This document shows, in pieces, positions 53,006 through 61,658 of a stretch of DNA of 64,000 nucleotides. Each line of letters begins with the position of its first letter. The stretch's first letter is position 1. The stretch covers positions 62,001 through 126,000 of the forward strand of contig NZ_QCYH01000008.1 of assembly GCF_003072125.1 (NCBI RefSeq), read 5' to 3'. The position numbers were made by a program, and so were the translations under genes. The notes under the pieces were generated by a model that was given only the letters and a program-made list of their open reading frames with translations, was not told where the DNA came from and made no database searches. Source of the DNA: Pelagivirga sediminicola. Lineage in GTDB: Bacteria; Pseudomonadota; Alphaproteobacteria; Rhodobacterales; Rhodobacteraceae.

Positions 53006-53964
53006 GCGGAGCCACCAAGATCAAGGTGCGCGTCACCGACATCGTCCCGCTGAACGATCTGGTCACGCGCTTTCAGTTCGAGCCGGTCGATGGCAGCATG
53101 CTGCCCACCTTTTCGGGCGGCGCGCATACCGTTGTCGAGATGAAGGATGGCGATCGCACACGCCTGAACCCGTATTCGCTGATGTCCGATCCGGCCAATC
53201 GCAAGGCCTACACGATCTCCGTGCGGCGCGATGACGAGGGGCGCGGCGGATCGCTGTTCATGCACAAGAAGATCAAGGTCGGCGACGAGATGGTCATCTC
53301 GAACCCCGTCAACCTCTTCAGCCTCGATCTGCGCGCGAAAAAGCACCTGATGATCGCGGGCGGCATCGGCATCACGCCCTTCATGGCCCAGATCAAGCAG
53401 CTGGACCGCAGCCACGGCAACTGGGAGCTGCATTATTGCGCCCGCAACGAGGATCTGGCCAGCTACGCGCGCGAATTGACCTCCGAGCATCCCAATGACG
53501 TGCATGTCTATTACGACGTCAAGGGCGAGGCGATCGACCTTGAGCATTTGCTGGACGGTCAGCCGCTCGGCACGCATATCTATGTGTGCGGGCCCAAGGG
53601 CATGATCGACTGGGTGCGCGGCACCGCCAAGGATCTGGGATGGCCGCGCGAGGCGATCCATTACGAGGAATTCCTGGCCCCCAAGCCCGGCAAACCCTTC
53701 GAGGTCAAGCTGGCGGTGTCCAACAAGGTGATCGAGGTCGGCGAGCATGAAAGCCTGCTGGAAGCGATCGAGAACGCGGGCGTCGATGCCCCCTATCTGT
53801 GCCGCGGCGGCGCCTGCGGCCAGTGCGAGACGAATGTTCTGGAATGTGACGGCACGATCCTGCACCGCGATCACTGGCTCGACCCCGAGGAACACGACTC
53901 GAACGAGAAAATCATGCCCTGCGTCAGCCGCTTTGAAGGCAAGACGCTGGTTCTGGACCGATAA
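53002..53964 (+). CDS. dmmB: Dimethylamine monooxygenase reductase DmmB (flavin/2Fe-2S)
   Basis: 320 residues in the phthalate-dioxygenase-reductase arrangement. A flavin-binding barrel (RLNPYSLMSDP), a nicotinamide domain (AGGIGITPFMAQIK, YVCGPKGMIDWV) and a C-terminal plant-type 2Fe-2S ferredoxin with CRGGACGQCETNVLECDG (the CX4CX2C cluster plus a fourth Cys downstream) are present. It delivers electrons from NAD(P)H to the oxygenase. ATG overlaps the dmmA stop (ATGA). Confidence 0.9.
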   Translation: MSGATKIKVRVTDIVPLNDLVTRFQFEPVDGSMLPTFSGGAHTVVEMKDGDRTRLNPYSLMSDPANRKAYTISVRRDDEGRGGSLFMHKKIKVGDEMVISNPVNLFSLDLRAKKHLMIAGGIGITPFMAQIKQLDRSHGNWELHYCARNEDLASYARELTSEHPNDVHVYYDVKGEAIDLEHLLDGQPLGTHIYVCGPKGMIDWVRGTAKDLGWPREAIHYEEFLAPKPGKPFEVKLAVSNKVIEVGEHESLLEAIENAGVDAPYLCRGGACGQCETNVLECDGTILHRDHWLDPEEHDSNEKIMPCVSRFEGKTLVLDR

Positions 53965-54027
53965 TACATCGCCCCGACCGCCGAGGCCGAACAGCCTCGC
54001 CGCGGCCGGGGAACAGGGAGAACTGAC

Positions 54028-55095
54028 ATGACGATACAATTCAACGACGAGACATTCCGCGACGATTATTCGTTCCACAATTCCGAATGGGCGATCAAAC
54101 GCTTCCCCTTCCCGTTCGACAAGGACGACTACATGTATTCGGTCAACATGGAGCCCCATGGGACCGGACGCAAAGGGTCGATTTTCGCCAACCGCTTTGA
54201 CGTGGACGAGCATTACGTCAGCGAGATGCGCGACCGTGCGCTGGTGCTGGAGCAGGATCCGCTGCGCTGCCAGTCTCTGCCGCATATGACGCTGGCGGGC
54301 TGGGATCTGCTGGAGCTGATCATGGTCAGCAAATCCGAGGATTACCCGGACCTTTTCGAGCTGCATCGCGACGGTGACAAGTGGCGCTGGATCAACAAGC
54401 CGCTGGGCATCGACGACACGTTCACGTTCCTCGACGACACCACCCTGCCCTATGGCCCGATGGAGTATATCACCCGCCAGACGCAGGGCGATTTCGCGCT
54501 GCTGGACCAGCGCGACGACAACCTGTGGATGGACGCCGGGATGGTGACGACACAGGCCGACTGGAGCCTGGATTTCGACATCGGCATGAACTTCTTTGAA
54601 TGGCACGCGCCGGTGCCGCTCGCGGCCGAGATGGGTATTTTCGTGCGCGCGCTCAAATTCCTGCTGAACATTCAGCAGGGGATGCCGGCACGGCGCCTGA
54701 ACTGGACCATGACGGTCAATCCGCTGCTGGATACCAGCCCCGAGAACTATCACAAATGGGGCGTCCAGAAGACCGAGCTGACACCCGAGAACATCGGGTC
54801 CAAGCAACATCTGCGCGTGGAGTTGCAGACATTCTTCCGCCTGCCCCGCTCGAACGGGATGGTGTTCCCGATCCGCTGCTATCTGTGCTCGTTCGAGGAT
54901 CTGATGACCGTGCCGAAATGGGGCCGCCGCCTGCACCGCGTGATCCGCGACCTGCCCGAAGAGCTGGCCGAATACAAAGGCTTCATCGCCAACCGGCCGC
55001 TAATGCTGGACTATCTGGAAAAGTTCGACGACGGGCTGCCGACGTCGCCGGGCATCTGGCCCGATCTGGAGACCGAGCCGCCGCTGCAGAAGTAA
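54028..55095 (+). CDS. dmmC: DUF3445 / haem-dependent N-demethylase-like subunit DmmC
   Basis: 355 residues of the DUF3445 family, now grouped with haem-dependent oxidative N-demethylases. Conserved stretches include NMEPHGTGRKGSIFANRFDVDEHY, HMTLAGWDLLELIM and FRLPRSNGMVFPIRCYLCS. It is the probable catalytic subunit that removes a methyl group from dimethylamine with oxygen. Terminates at a strong hairpin. The subunit letters are assigned from gene order and may be permuted relative to the literature. Confidence 0.8.
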   Translation: MTIQFNDETFRDDYSFHNSEWAIKRFPFPFDKDDYMYSVNMEPHGTGRKGSIFANRFDVDEHYVSEMRDRALVLEQDPLRCQSLPHMTLAGWDLLELIMVSKSEDYPDLFELHRDGDKWRWINKPLGIDDTFTFLDDTTLPYGPMEYITRQTQGDFALLDQRDDNLWMDAGMVTTQADWSLDFDIGMNFFEWHAPVPLAAEMGIFVRALKFLLNIQQGMPARRLNWTMTVNPLLDTSPENYHKWGVQKTELTPENIGSKQHLRVELQTFFRLPRSNGMVFPIRCYLCSFEDLMTVPKWGRRLHRVIRDLPEELAEYKGFIANRPLMLDYLEKFDDGLPTSPGIWPDLETEPPLQK

Positions 55096-55129
55096 CGCGC
55101 GGCCGCCCGGTTCGGCATCGTGACACTAC

Positions 55130-55160
55130 AAAAGAGCGGCCATCCACGGGCCGCTCTTTT
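55130..55160. terminator. Terminator of the dmmDABC operon
   Basis: 12-bp stem AAAAGAGCGGCC / GGCCGCTCTTTT with a seven-base loop, followed by T-rich sequence, between convergent dmmC and the rhodanese gene. Confidence 0.9.
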
Positions 55161-55183
55161 TCCATGCAAGCGAATGGCGCGCG

Positions 55184-55561
55184 TCAGTCGTCCTTGGTCA
55201 TCTTCTTGGGTGCGCCGCTGGAAATGTCGGTGCCGATATACTCGTTTCCGCCCTCTTTCCAGGCCGCCATGCCGCCCTCCATATGTGCGATCCGGTCGAT
55301 ACCGGCCTCAAGGCACATCGCCGCCGCCTTGCCCGACCGCACGCCCGATCCGCAATGCAGCACGATTCGCTTTCCCTCCTGCCCCGGCAGGCAATCGGGC
55401 CGAAACTCCTGCAGGGCCATCAACATGGCGCCTCCGATTCGCTCCAGCGCGTGTTCCTGCGGCGTGCGCACGTCGATCAGGACGATCTCGCCGCGTGCCT
55501 TGTCCACCTCGGCGGGGGTCCACAGCTCGACAGGGCCATGCTCGGTATCTTCGGTCTTCAT
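55184..55561 (-). CDS. Rhodanese-like domain protein
   Basis: 125 residues from ATG 55561 (AAAGGA upstream). Single rhodanese domain with active-site loop HCGSGVRS (Cys present) and the N-terminal IDVRTPQEHALERI block. Sulfur transfer is possible, but the loop is shorter than in classical thiosulfate sulfurtransferases. It lies between dmmC and the GntR gene without an evident pathway link to methylamines. Confidence 0.9.
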   Translation of the reverse strand: MKTEDTEHGPVELWTPAEVDKARGEIVLIDVRTPQEHALERIGGAMLMALQEFRPDCLPGQEGKRIVLHCGSGVRSGKAAAMCLEAGIDRIAHMEGGMAAWKEGGNEYIGTDISSGAPKKMTKDD

Positions 55562-55671
55562 ATCCGGGTCCTTTCTGCGTCTTTGAGTCATGTCAACGCC
55601 GCGGGCAGTTTGGCGATGCATGCTGTCACGGCTTTGTGTAACCTGCACTCAGCAGTCGCGAAAGGACGCCC

Positions 55672-56394
55672 ATGTCTCTGGCCCAGACCACCGCCGCCTT
55701 TGCCGCCCAGACCCAGATGAGCGCGACGGTTCAGGCCGTTGTCGACACCATTTTCGGACGGATCCGCAGCGGCGAATACGCGGTCGACGAACGCCTGCCC
55801 TCCGAGCGGACGCTGTCCTCGGACCTGGGCGTGGCCCGCAATACGGTGCGCGAGGCGCTGGAAGTTCTGGAAAGTCATGGGCTTATCCGCCGCCGCGCGG
55901 GCAGCGGCAGCTTTGTCAACCCGCAGACAAAGGGCGCACCGCAGCCCTCGCATAGCGAAATCGCGGCCTCCTCCAGCCCGCTGGATTTGCAGGTCATCCG
56001 CGGCATTCTGGAGCCCGACATGGTGCGCCTTGCCGTGGTCAACATGCCGCCCCGCGACATCGAGGCGCTTGGCGAGATTCTCAGCCAGATGGAAGCGGTC
56101 CAGACCGATGCCGACGCCTTCGTGCGAATCGAGGAGGCATTCTATCGCAAGATCGCGGCCGGCACCGGCAATCCGCTGATCGCGGGATGTTATGATCTGG
56201 TCATCGATGCCTGCCGCCAGAGCTTTCGCACCGCCCAGTTGCGGCGCCACCTGACGCCCGCGCGCATCGAGGATTATCAAAAGCGATATAACAGCCTGTT
56301 CAACGCGATAGCCTCGCGCGACACCGATGCGGCCGTGGAATACATCAAGCTGCACCTGATCGAGGAGCAACGCCAACTGCTGCACGAGCCATGA
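55672..56394 (+). CDS. GntR family regulator, FCD (FadR) subfamily
   Basis: 240 residues. N-terminal winged helix (IFGRIRSGEYAVDERLPSERTLSSDLGVARNTVREALEVLESHGLIRRRAGSGSFV) and C-terminal FCD ligand domain with metal-ligand histidines late in the chain (RRHLTP, YIKLHLIEEQ). It sits directly upstream of tmm in the same orientation with 132 bp between, containing a promoter and paired GGTTC/GAACC sites. Control of tmm is likely but inferred. Confidence 0.9.
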   Translation: MSLAQTTAAFAAQTQMSATVQAVVDTIFGRIRSGEYAVDERLPSERTLSSDLGVARNTVREALEVLESHGLIRRRAGSGSFVNPQTKGAPQPSHSEIAASSSPLDLQVIRGILEPDMVRLAVVNMPPRDIEALGEILSQMEAVQTDADAFVRIEEAFYRKIAAGTGNPLIAGCYDLVIDACRQSFRTAQLRRHLTPARIEDYQKRYNSLFNAIASRDTDAAVEYIKLHLIEEQRQLLHEP

Positions 56395-56441
56395 CGAGGC
56401 ACTGAACGTACCTGAATCAAGTTTCCTCGTAGTCAAAAATC

Positions 56442-56470
56442 TTGACAGACGGACGGGGCGCCGGTTGAAT
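56442..56470 (+). promoter_or_regulatory. tmm: Sigma70-type promoter of tmm
   Basis: Consensus -35 TTGACA (56442-56447), a 17-bp spacer, and -10 TTGAAT (56465-56470, 4 of 6 matches). Transcription would begin near 56477, about 50 bp before the tmm ATG and inside the operator array. Confidence 0.7.
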
Positions 56471-56514
56471 TGGTTCATACCAAAGGAACCGGCACGTAAA
56501 CCGGTTTGAACCAA
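56470..56514. promoter_or_regulatory. Operator array with nested inverted repeats in front of tmm
   Basis: TTGGTTCA (56470-56477) and TGAACCAA (56507-56514) form a perfect 8-bp inverted repeat. Inside it AACCGG (56487-56492) pairs with CCGGTT (56501-56506), and GGTTC (56472-56476) with GAACC (56486-56490). The sites overlap the expected transcription start, a typical repressor position. Best candidate binder is the GntR/FCD protein encoded next door. Confidence 0.65.
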
Positions 56515-56526
56515 CGGGAGTGATCT

Positions 56527-57861
56527 ATGACCAAACGCATCGCAATACTGGGCGCCGGCCCTTCGGGCCTCGCGCAGCTGCGCGCCTTTCAGTCTGCCAA
56601 GGAAAAGGGCGAGGATATCCCCGAGATCGTCTGCTTCGAAAAGCAGGACGATTGGGGCGGCCTTTGGAACTACACGTGGCGTACCGGCGTCGATCAGTAT
56701 GGCGAGCCGGTTCACGGGTCCATGTACCGCTACCTGTGGTCGAACGGCCCCAAGGAGGGGTTGGAATTCGCCGACTATTCCTTTGAGGAGCATTTCGGCA
56801 AGCAGATCGCCAGCTATCCGCCGCGCGAGGTTCTGTTCGACTATATCAAGGGCCGCGTCGAAAAGGCCGGTGTGCGCGATCTGATCCGTTTCGAGACCGT
56901 CGTGCGCCATGTCGAAAAGATTGACGGCAAGTTTCACGTCACGGTCTGCGATCTGCCAAATGATCGGGAATATACCGAGGAATTCGATCACGTCATCTGC
57001 GCGACCGGCCATTTCAGCACGCCCAATGTGCCGGAATTCAAGGGCTTCGACAAGTTTCCGGGCCGCGTGCTGCATGCGCATGACTTCCGCGACGCCGTCG
57101 AGTTCAAGGATCAGGATATCCTCATCATCGGAACGTCCTATTCGGCCGAGGATATCGGCAGCCAGTGCTGGAAATACGGCTGCAAATCCGTCACCGTCAG
57201 CCACCGCACCGCGCCGATGGGCTTCAAATGGCCGGACAACTGGCAGGAAGTGCCGCTGCTGACGCATGTCGACGGCAACACCGCACATTTCAAGGATGGC
57301 ACGTCCAAGGATATCGACGCGATCCTGCTCTGCACCGGCTATCAGCACCATTTCCCCTTCATGGAGGACGCGCTGCGCCTGCGCACCGCCAACCGGCTGG
57401 CGACGGCCGATCTCTACAAGGGGGTTGCATGGGTGCATGATCCGGACCTGTTTTACCTCGGCATGCAGGACCAGTGGTTCACCTTCAACATGTTCGATGC
57501 GCAAGCCTGGTGGGTTCGTGACGCGATCATGGGCAAGATCCAGATCCCCGGCAAAGCCGAGATGGAAAAGGACGTTGCCGATCGCGTTGCGCGCGAAGAC
57601 GCGGGCGAAGACGATTATGCCGCGATCGAGTATCAGGCCGAGTACATCAAGGAGCTGATCTCCGAGACGGACTATCCCAGCTTCGACGTCGACGGCGCCA
57701 CCGAGGCGTTCTTTGCCTGGAAAGGCCACAAGAAGGAAGACATCATGACCTTCCGCAACAACAGCTATAAGTCGGTCATCACCGGCACGATGGCGCCCAA
57801 GCACCACACCCCGTGGAAGGACGCGCTGGACGACAGCCTTGAGGTTTACCTGCAGAACTGA
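56527..57861 (+). CDS. tmm: Trimethylamine monooxygenase (flavin-containing)
   Basis: 444 residues. FAD site GAGPSG at 9-14, FMO-identifying motif [11 protein letters not shown] (FxGxxxHxxxF) at 177-187, NADPH site GTSYSAED at 202-209, and CATGHF at 158-163. Length and motifs match bacterial Tmm from marine Alphaproteobacteria, which oxidise trimethylamine to its N-oxide with NADPH and oxygen. Strong own promoter, AGGGAG-type site near the ATG, and a hairpin terminator: a monocistronic unit. Confidence 0.93.
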   Translation: MTKRIAILGAGPSGLAQLRAFQSAKEKGEDIPEIVCFEKQDDWGGLWNYTWRTGVDQYGEPVHGSMYRYLWSNGPKEGLEFADYSFEEHFGKQIASYPPREVLFDYIKGRVEKAGVRDLIRFETVVRHVEKIDGKFHVTVCDLPNDREYTEEFDHVICATGHFSTPNVPEFKGFDKFPGRVLHAHDFRDAVEFKDQDILIIGTSYSAEDIGSQCWKYGCKSVTVSHRTAPMGFKWPDNWQEVPLLTHVDGNTAHFKDGTSKDIDAILLCTGYQHHFPFMEDALRLRTANRLATADLYKGVAWVHDPDLFYLGMQDQWFTFNMFDAQAWWVRDAIMGKIQIPGKAEMEKDVADRVAREDAGEDDYAAIEYQAEYIKELISETDYPSFDVDGATEAFFAWKGHKKEDIMTFRNNSYKSVITGTMAPKHHTPWKDALDDSLEVYLQN

Positions 57862-57882
57862 TTGCCGTCTGCTGGCTGAATT

Positions 57883-57916
57883 GGAAAAGCGCGGTGGGTA
57901 TCCACTGCGCTTTTTC
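57883..57916 (+). terminator. Terminator of tmm
   Basis: 15-bp stem GGAAAAGCGCGGTGG / CCACTGCGCTTTTTCC (one G-T wobble) with a four-base loop and a run of T residues. Confidence 0.88.
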
Positions 57917-57955
57917 CTTTGCTTCGGGGGCCGCAAATCTGGCCCTGCCGGATGG

Positions 57956-58360
57956 CTACAATCTGATCTTGACCCAAGATGCGGCTAAACCGCTGCGCCA
58001 GGTCCGCATCGTCCGCTTTGAGCCTGTTGTTTTAATTTCGAATATGTCGCGCATGACTGCCATCTCCAGACGGCCGTAACCCATCAAAAATACGCGGTGG
58101 TTTTGAAACGGGCCTAAAGTAGCGAAAATAGAAGCTTGGTCATCCTTGAACTCGATATCCAGCTTGTTGGAGTTGCTTGCTTCAAACCGCACCTCGAACT
58201 CGGTCGATGATTCGCTGGCCGCTTCGAATTTCATATTCTTGTCAGCGGATGGGTCGATAATGAACACGTCCCCGTCGTTGACCTGGATGGTTCCACCAGC
58301 CTTGATTTAAAATGGTCCGAGCGGGCTCTGGTTGCTGGCAACAATCGTGTAGGTAGGCAT
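57956..58360 (-). pseudogene. Decayed hypothetical gene with in-frame stop
   Basis: From ATG 58360 the frame reads MPTYTIVASNQSPLGPF and meets TAA at codon 18. The same frame continues for over 100 residues (IKAGGTIQVNDGDVFIIDPS, then a polar region). Changing TAA to a sense codon restores one ORF of about 122-134 codons. Near 58018 another frame gives a more protein-like tail (ADDADLAQRFSRILGQDQI), a hint of a second lesion. DNA here is lower in GC than tmm and tdm. I do not recognise the family; the opening strands resemble surface or RTX-associated proteins. Confidence 0.6.
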
Positions 58361-58554
58361 AATGCATCCTTTACCGATCCGAAGAGCAATGCAGTCCTAT
58401 AGACAGTACCACGAATACAGCCAATAAGCGAGGAAGGCCAAAGACCATCCTCTCCGGAACACAGAAACCTTACTTAGAAAATCGCCCGGCCCCTGCCCTG
58501 CAAGCGGTTCCGGGCCCGATCAAGATCTTCGCATGTGCAGCTCGGAAACCGTCC

Positions 58555-58980
58555 CTAGCTGCGCGCCAGCGGCTTGCTGTCGGCCCCCACGACCTCGCCG
58601 TCATTGACCAAGACCAGCGCCACACGGCGAAGCGTGGCGCGGATGCGCTCGACATGGGCGCCGGAATGGCCCAGATCGGCCAGCGCGCGGTCCATCAGGC
58701 CCAGCCAATCCTCCGCATCCTTTTGCAGGATCGGGATATGCTCGTGGATGAGCTTCACGTTCATGTGGCCGTGAAGCTCCTTGTAGTAATGCCGCCCGCC
58801 GAAAAACCCGCAGAGGAAATTGAACTGCTGCTCGCGCGTGGCGGCGATACCGTGCCCGTCCATGTGAAGGCGCACGATCTGCGCGCCTTCGGGACGGGAC
58901 TCGACCAGATCATAAAAATGCTCGACCAGCTGTCTGAGTGCGTCCTCGCCCCCAAGTTTATCAAGCACCGTTTCCGTCAT
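58555..58980 (-). CDS. Group II truncated haemoglobin
   Basis: 141 residues. The trHb2 pattern is clear: HFYDLV with B10 Tyr23, then GGRHYYKELHGHMNVKLIHEHIPI, which corresponds to the family block ending in the proximal His (His79). The start ATG overlaps the tdm stop as ATGA, so it is translated directly after tdm. It could bind oxygen or nitric oxide. Why it is coupled to TMAO demethylase is unknown; see findings. ORF beyond position 58555 contains nothing further. Confidence 0.88.
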   Translation of the reverse strand: MTETVLDKLGGEDALRQLVEHFYDLVESRPEGAQIVRLHMDGHGIAATREQQFNFLCGFFGGRHYYKELHGHMNVKLIHEHIPILQKDAEDWLGLMDRALADLGHSGAHVERIRATLRRVALVLVNDGEVVGADSKPLARS

Positions 58981-61346
58981 GAGCGCGGGCGTTCCTTCTT
59001 GGGATCATAGGCGGCAAAAGGCACGATGGTTGCCGGCAGACGCTTTTGATGTCCATCCAGCTTGCCGACCTCCACCTCGGTGCCGAACTCGGCATGGGTC
59101 ACGTCGACGCGGGCCAGCGCGATGTTCTTGCCCAAAAGCGGCGAGATCATCGCCGATGTCACCTCGCCGATCTGGGCGCGGCCGATATGGATGCAATCGC
59201 CGTGCCCGACCTGCACCTTGCTGTCGATCTCAAGGCCGACCATCTTGCGCACCGGATTTTCCTTGCGCCGGATCAGGGCATCGCGGCCGATGAAATCATC
59301 CTCCTTCGATTTCAGCGGCACGGTGAAGCCGATGCCGGCCTCAAACGGGTCGGTCTGGTCGGAGAAATCATAGCCGGCAAAGATCAGCCCGGCCTCGATC
59401 CGGACCATGTCCAGCGCCTCAAGCCCCATCGGCTTCAGCCCGAATTCCTGCCCGGCCTCCCAGATCGCCTTGAAAATCTCGTCGCAATCCTTGGGGTGGC
59501 ACATCACCTCGTAGCCCAGCTCGCCGGTATAGCCCGTGCGGCTGATCACGAAGGCGGTGCCGGTTTCGCTGTGCAGGCGCGCGGGCGTGAAGCGGAACCA
59601 TCCAAGCTGGTCGAATTCGGGGTTGTGCGGCGCGGTCCAGACCAGCTTGCGCAGCAGATCGCGGCTGTTGGGTCCCTGCACCGCGACGTTCTGCAACTGG
59701 TCGGTGGACGAGCGCACCAGCACCTTCAGCCCCAGTTTCTCCGCGACTTCGCGGATCCACTCGCCGCCATATTCCGTGCCGCCGATCCAGCGGAAATTCT
59801 CCTTGCCCAGCCGGAAGACGGTGCCGTCGTCGATCATGCCGCCATGCTCATAGCACATCGCGGTATAGACGACGCCGCCAATCGCGAGCGTCTTCATGTT
59901 CCGGGTGAAGACATACTGGCACAGCGCCTCGGCGTCGGGGCCGGTGATCTCGAACTTGCGCAACGGGCTGAGATCCATGATCGCGCAGGCCTTGCGGCAG
60001 GCCCAGTATTCCTCGATCGGGCCGGTCTCGGCAAAGCAGTTGGGCAGCCAATAGCCGTTATATTCGACGAAATTGCGCGTCAGCTTGGCGAAGTTGTCGT
60101 GAAATCCGGTTTCTTTGGTCATCTTCGCCTCTGAATTGGGTGTCGCGCGATACGCAATCGACCGCGAGAATTTCTCTTCGCCGCTATAGGTGCGGATGTG
60201 AATGTCGGTCGGGTTCCAGCCATTCGCGGCTGTCGTGTCGTCCGGGCAGGCCGAACTGACGCAGACGATATCCGTCAGCGCGCGCAGCAGCACATAGTCG
60301 CCGGGGCGCGACCACGGCTCGTCCGTATACATGACCCCGTGATCGTCGATATTGGTGTTGAAAAAGAAGTTGATCGCCATCCAGCCGGGCCGCCCGGTGA
60401 CGTTGTAGGCCGCCAGCGCGTTGTTGAAATTGGTCGAGCAGTTCACATGGCCCGGATAGCCGATATCGTTGTAATATTTCTCGGAACAAGCCATCGCAAA
60501 GGCATCGTGACGCCCGCAGGTATCCTGAATGACCTCGACCAGCGGCAGCATTTCTTGATCGTAGTACTTCGCGTGCAGGCCCGGCATCGGATAGGAGTGA
60601 TGCATCAGGGTGCGCGTGGTGGTCACGTCCAGCGCGTGTTCGATCCCCTTGTCCAGCTTGGAGGCAGAGAAGCATTCGAAATCCGTGCATTGGCGGCCAT
60701 CGACATCCTGGATCTGGATGTAGTCGCCGGCCTTGACGAAATAGGCCTCGGCGGTGGCGCTGTGAACGCGAATGCTCTGCAGCGGGTCGGCCAGCGGATC
60801 GGGCAGCTCGAATTTCGCGTGCCGCTTGATGACGGCGCGCGTCACCATCACGGTCAGCGGCGTCACCGTATCCTGCGCCTCAAGGTCCATCGCGCCGCCG
60901 GGCGCCGCGACGATCAGCACGCCGTCGCGCTCGACCGCGAAACCCTGCTCGGCCTTGGCGGGCGTGCCGCCATCCCAGAACCGGTGCGCGCGCGCCTTCG
61001 ACAGATCCAGACCGCGCGCCTCCAGCCCCATGCGCAGCCCGCGCAGCGAGCCGTCCTGGGTGGACAGGAGCGCCTTCAGCCCGGCCGCGTCGCTGTTGGG
61101 CGCGCCGCCGATGATGGCCGGATCGATGCGGCCCTTTTCGTCCGCGGCAACAATCTCGCACGGTTGGCCGCCCTCATCGTTGCTGATGGTAAAGCGGTCG
61201 CCCTCCTCGATGCGAATCAGAATCGCGCCGCCGCCGGGGACGACATAGCGCTCGGTGCCGGGGGGCATCGAGAACACCCGCGGTTCGATTATCGAGCTGG
61301 GACGCGGCGGACCGGGCCGGACCCTTGCATAGAGATTATCAAGCAT
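58977..61346 (-). CDS. tdm: Trimethylamine N-oxide demethylase (aldolase)
   Basis: 789 residues from MLDNLYARV. N-terminal part with a DUF1989 domain at about residues 190-370, including Cys277 (DTCGRHD) and the SSACPDDTT block with Cys367, which fit zinc-site positions; C-terminal GcvT/DAO-like domain at about 440-789 with ISRTGYTGELGYEV. This fusion is diagnostic of Tdm, which converts TMAO to dimethylamine and formaldehyde; the GcvT half is thought to pass formaldehyde to tetrahydrofolate. The ORF extends to 61373 but GGGGGAG precedes ATG 61346. Confidence 0.93.
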   Translation of the reverse strand: MLDNLYARVRPGPPRPSSIIEPRVFSMPPGTERYVVPGGGAILIRIEEGDRFTISNDEGGQPCEIVAADEKGRIDPAIIGGAPNSDAAGLKALLSTQDGSLRGLRMGLEARGLDLSKARAHRFWDGGTPAKAEQGFAVERDGVLIVAAPGGAMDLEAQDTVTPLTVMVTRAVIKRHAKFELPDPLADPLQSIRVHSATAEAYFVKAGDYIQIQDVDGRQCTDFECFSASKLDKGIEHALDVTTTRTLMHHSYPMPGLHAKYYDQEMLPLVEVIQDTCGRHDAFAMACSEKYYNDIGYPGHVNCSTNFNNALAAYNVTGRPGWMAINFFFNTNIDDHGVMYTDEPWSRPGDYVLLRALTDIVCVSSACPDDTTAANGWNPTDIHIRTYSGEEKFSRSIAYRATPNSEAKMTKETGFHDNFAKLTRNFVEYNGYWLPNCFAETGPIEEYWACRKACAIMDLSPLRKFEITGPDAEALCQYVFTRNMKTLAIGGVVYTAMCYEHGGMIDDGTVFRLGKENFRWIGGTEYGGEWIREVAEKLGLKVLVRSSTDQLQNVAVQGPNSRDLLRKLVWTAPHNPEFDQLGWFRFTPARLHSETGTAFVISRTGYTGELGYEVMCHPKDCDEIFKAIWEAGQEFGLKPMGLEALDMVRIEAGLIFAGYDFSDQTDPFEAGIGFTVPLKSKEDDFIGRDALIRRKENPVRKMVGLEIDSKVQVGHGDCIHIGRAQIGEVTSAMISPLLGKNIALARVDVTHAEFGTEVEVGKLDGHQKRLPATIVPFAAYDPKKERPRS

Positions 61347-61658
61347 CGTCCATTCTCCCCCAACGCGCAGCAATTGCTTCTGTGGAATATTTATTTAACC
61401 TTGAGAATATCGACAAAAGCAATCCCAAATCAAGACCAGCCTGCATGATTATGCATGATCATCAAGTCAATTTGATCGGCCGCCGCAAATGCCGCGATGC
61501 GGCATGGCTCACGGGGTCTTTCAGCGGTCCTGAAAAACCCCCGCCGCAAGCCCTCGCGATACCCCGGCGCGCCGCCGCGATCGCGCGCGGGCAGGCGATT
61601 GCCGCTGGGTGCGCGCGCATGCTAATGTCCGCTGAAAAAGCAGGGCAGACCGGCATAA
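61347..61658. promoter_or_regulatory. Divergent intergenic region upstream of tdm
   Basis: 312 bp. TGCATGAT occurs at 61442-61449 and 61452-61459, one helical turn apart, followed by TGATC elements. GGAATATTTATT (61384-61395) resembles GGAATATTTTATT upstream of the permease gene, in the same orientation relative to the minus-strand start. The right half is GC-rich with nothing recognised. Confidence 0.5.

Noticed and set aside
53965-54027. GC-rich hairpin between dmmB and dmmC as a terminator
   Set aside because: The stem is imperfect, lacks a T-run and lies inside an operon; at most a weak attenuator.
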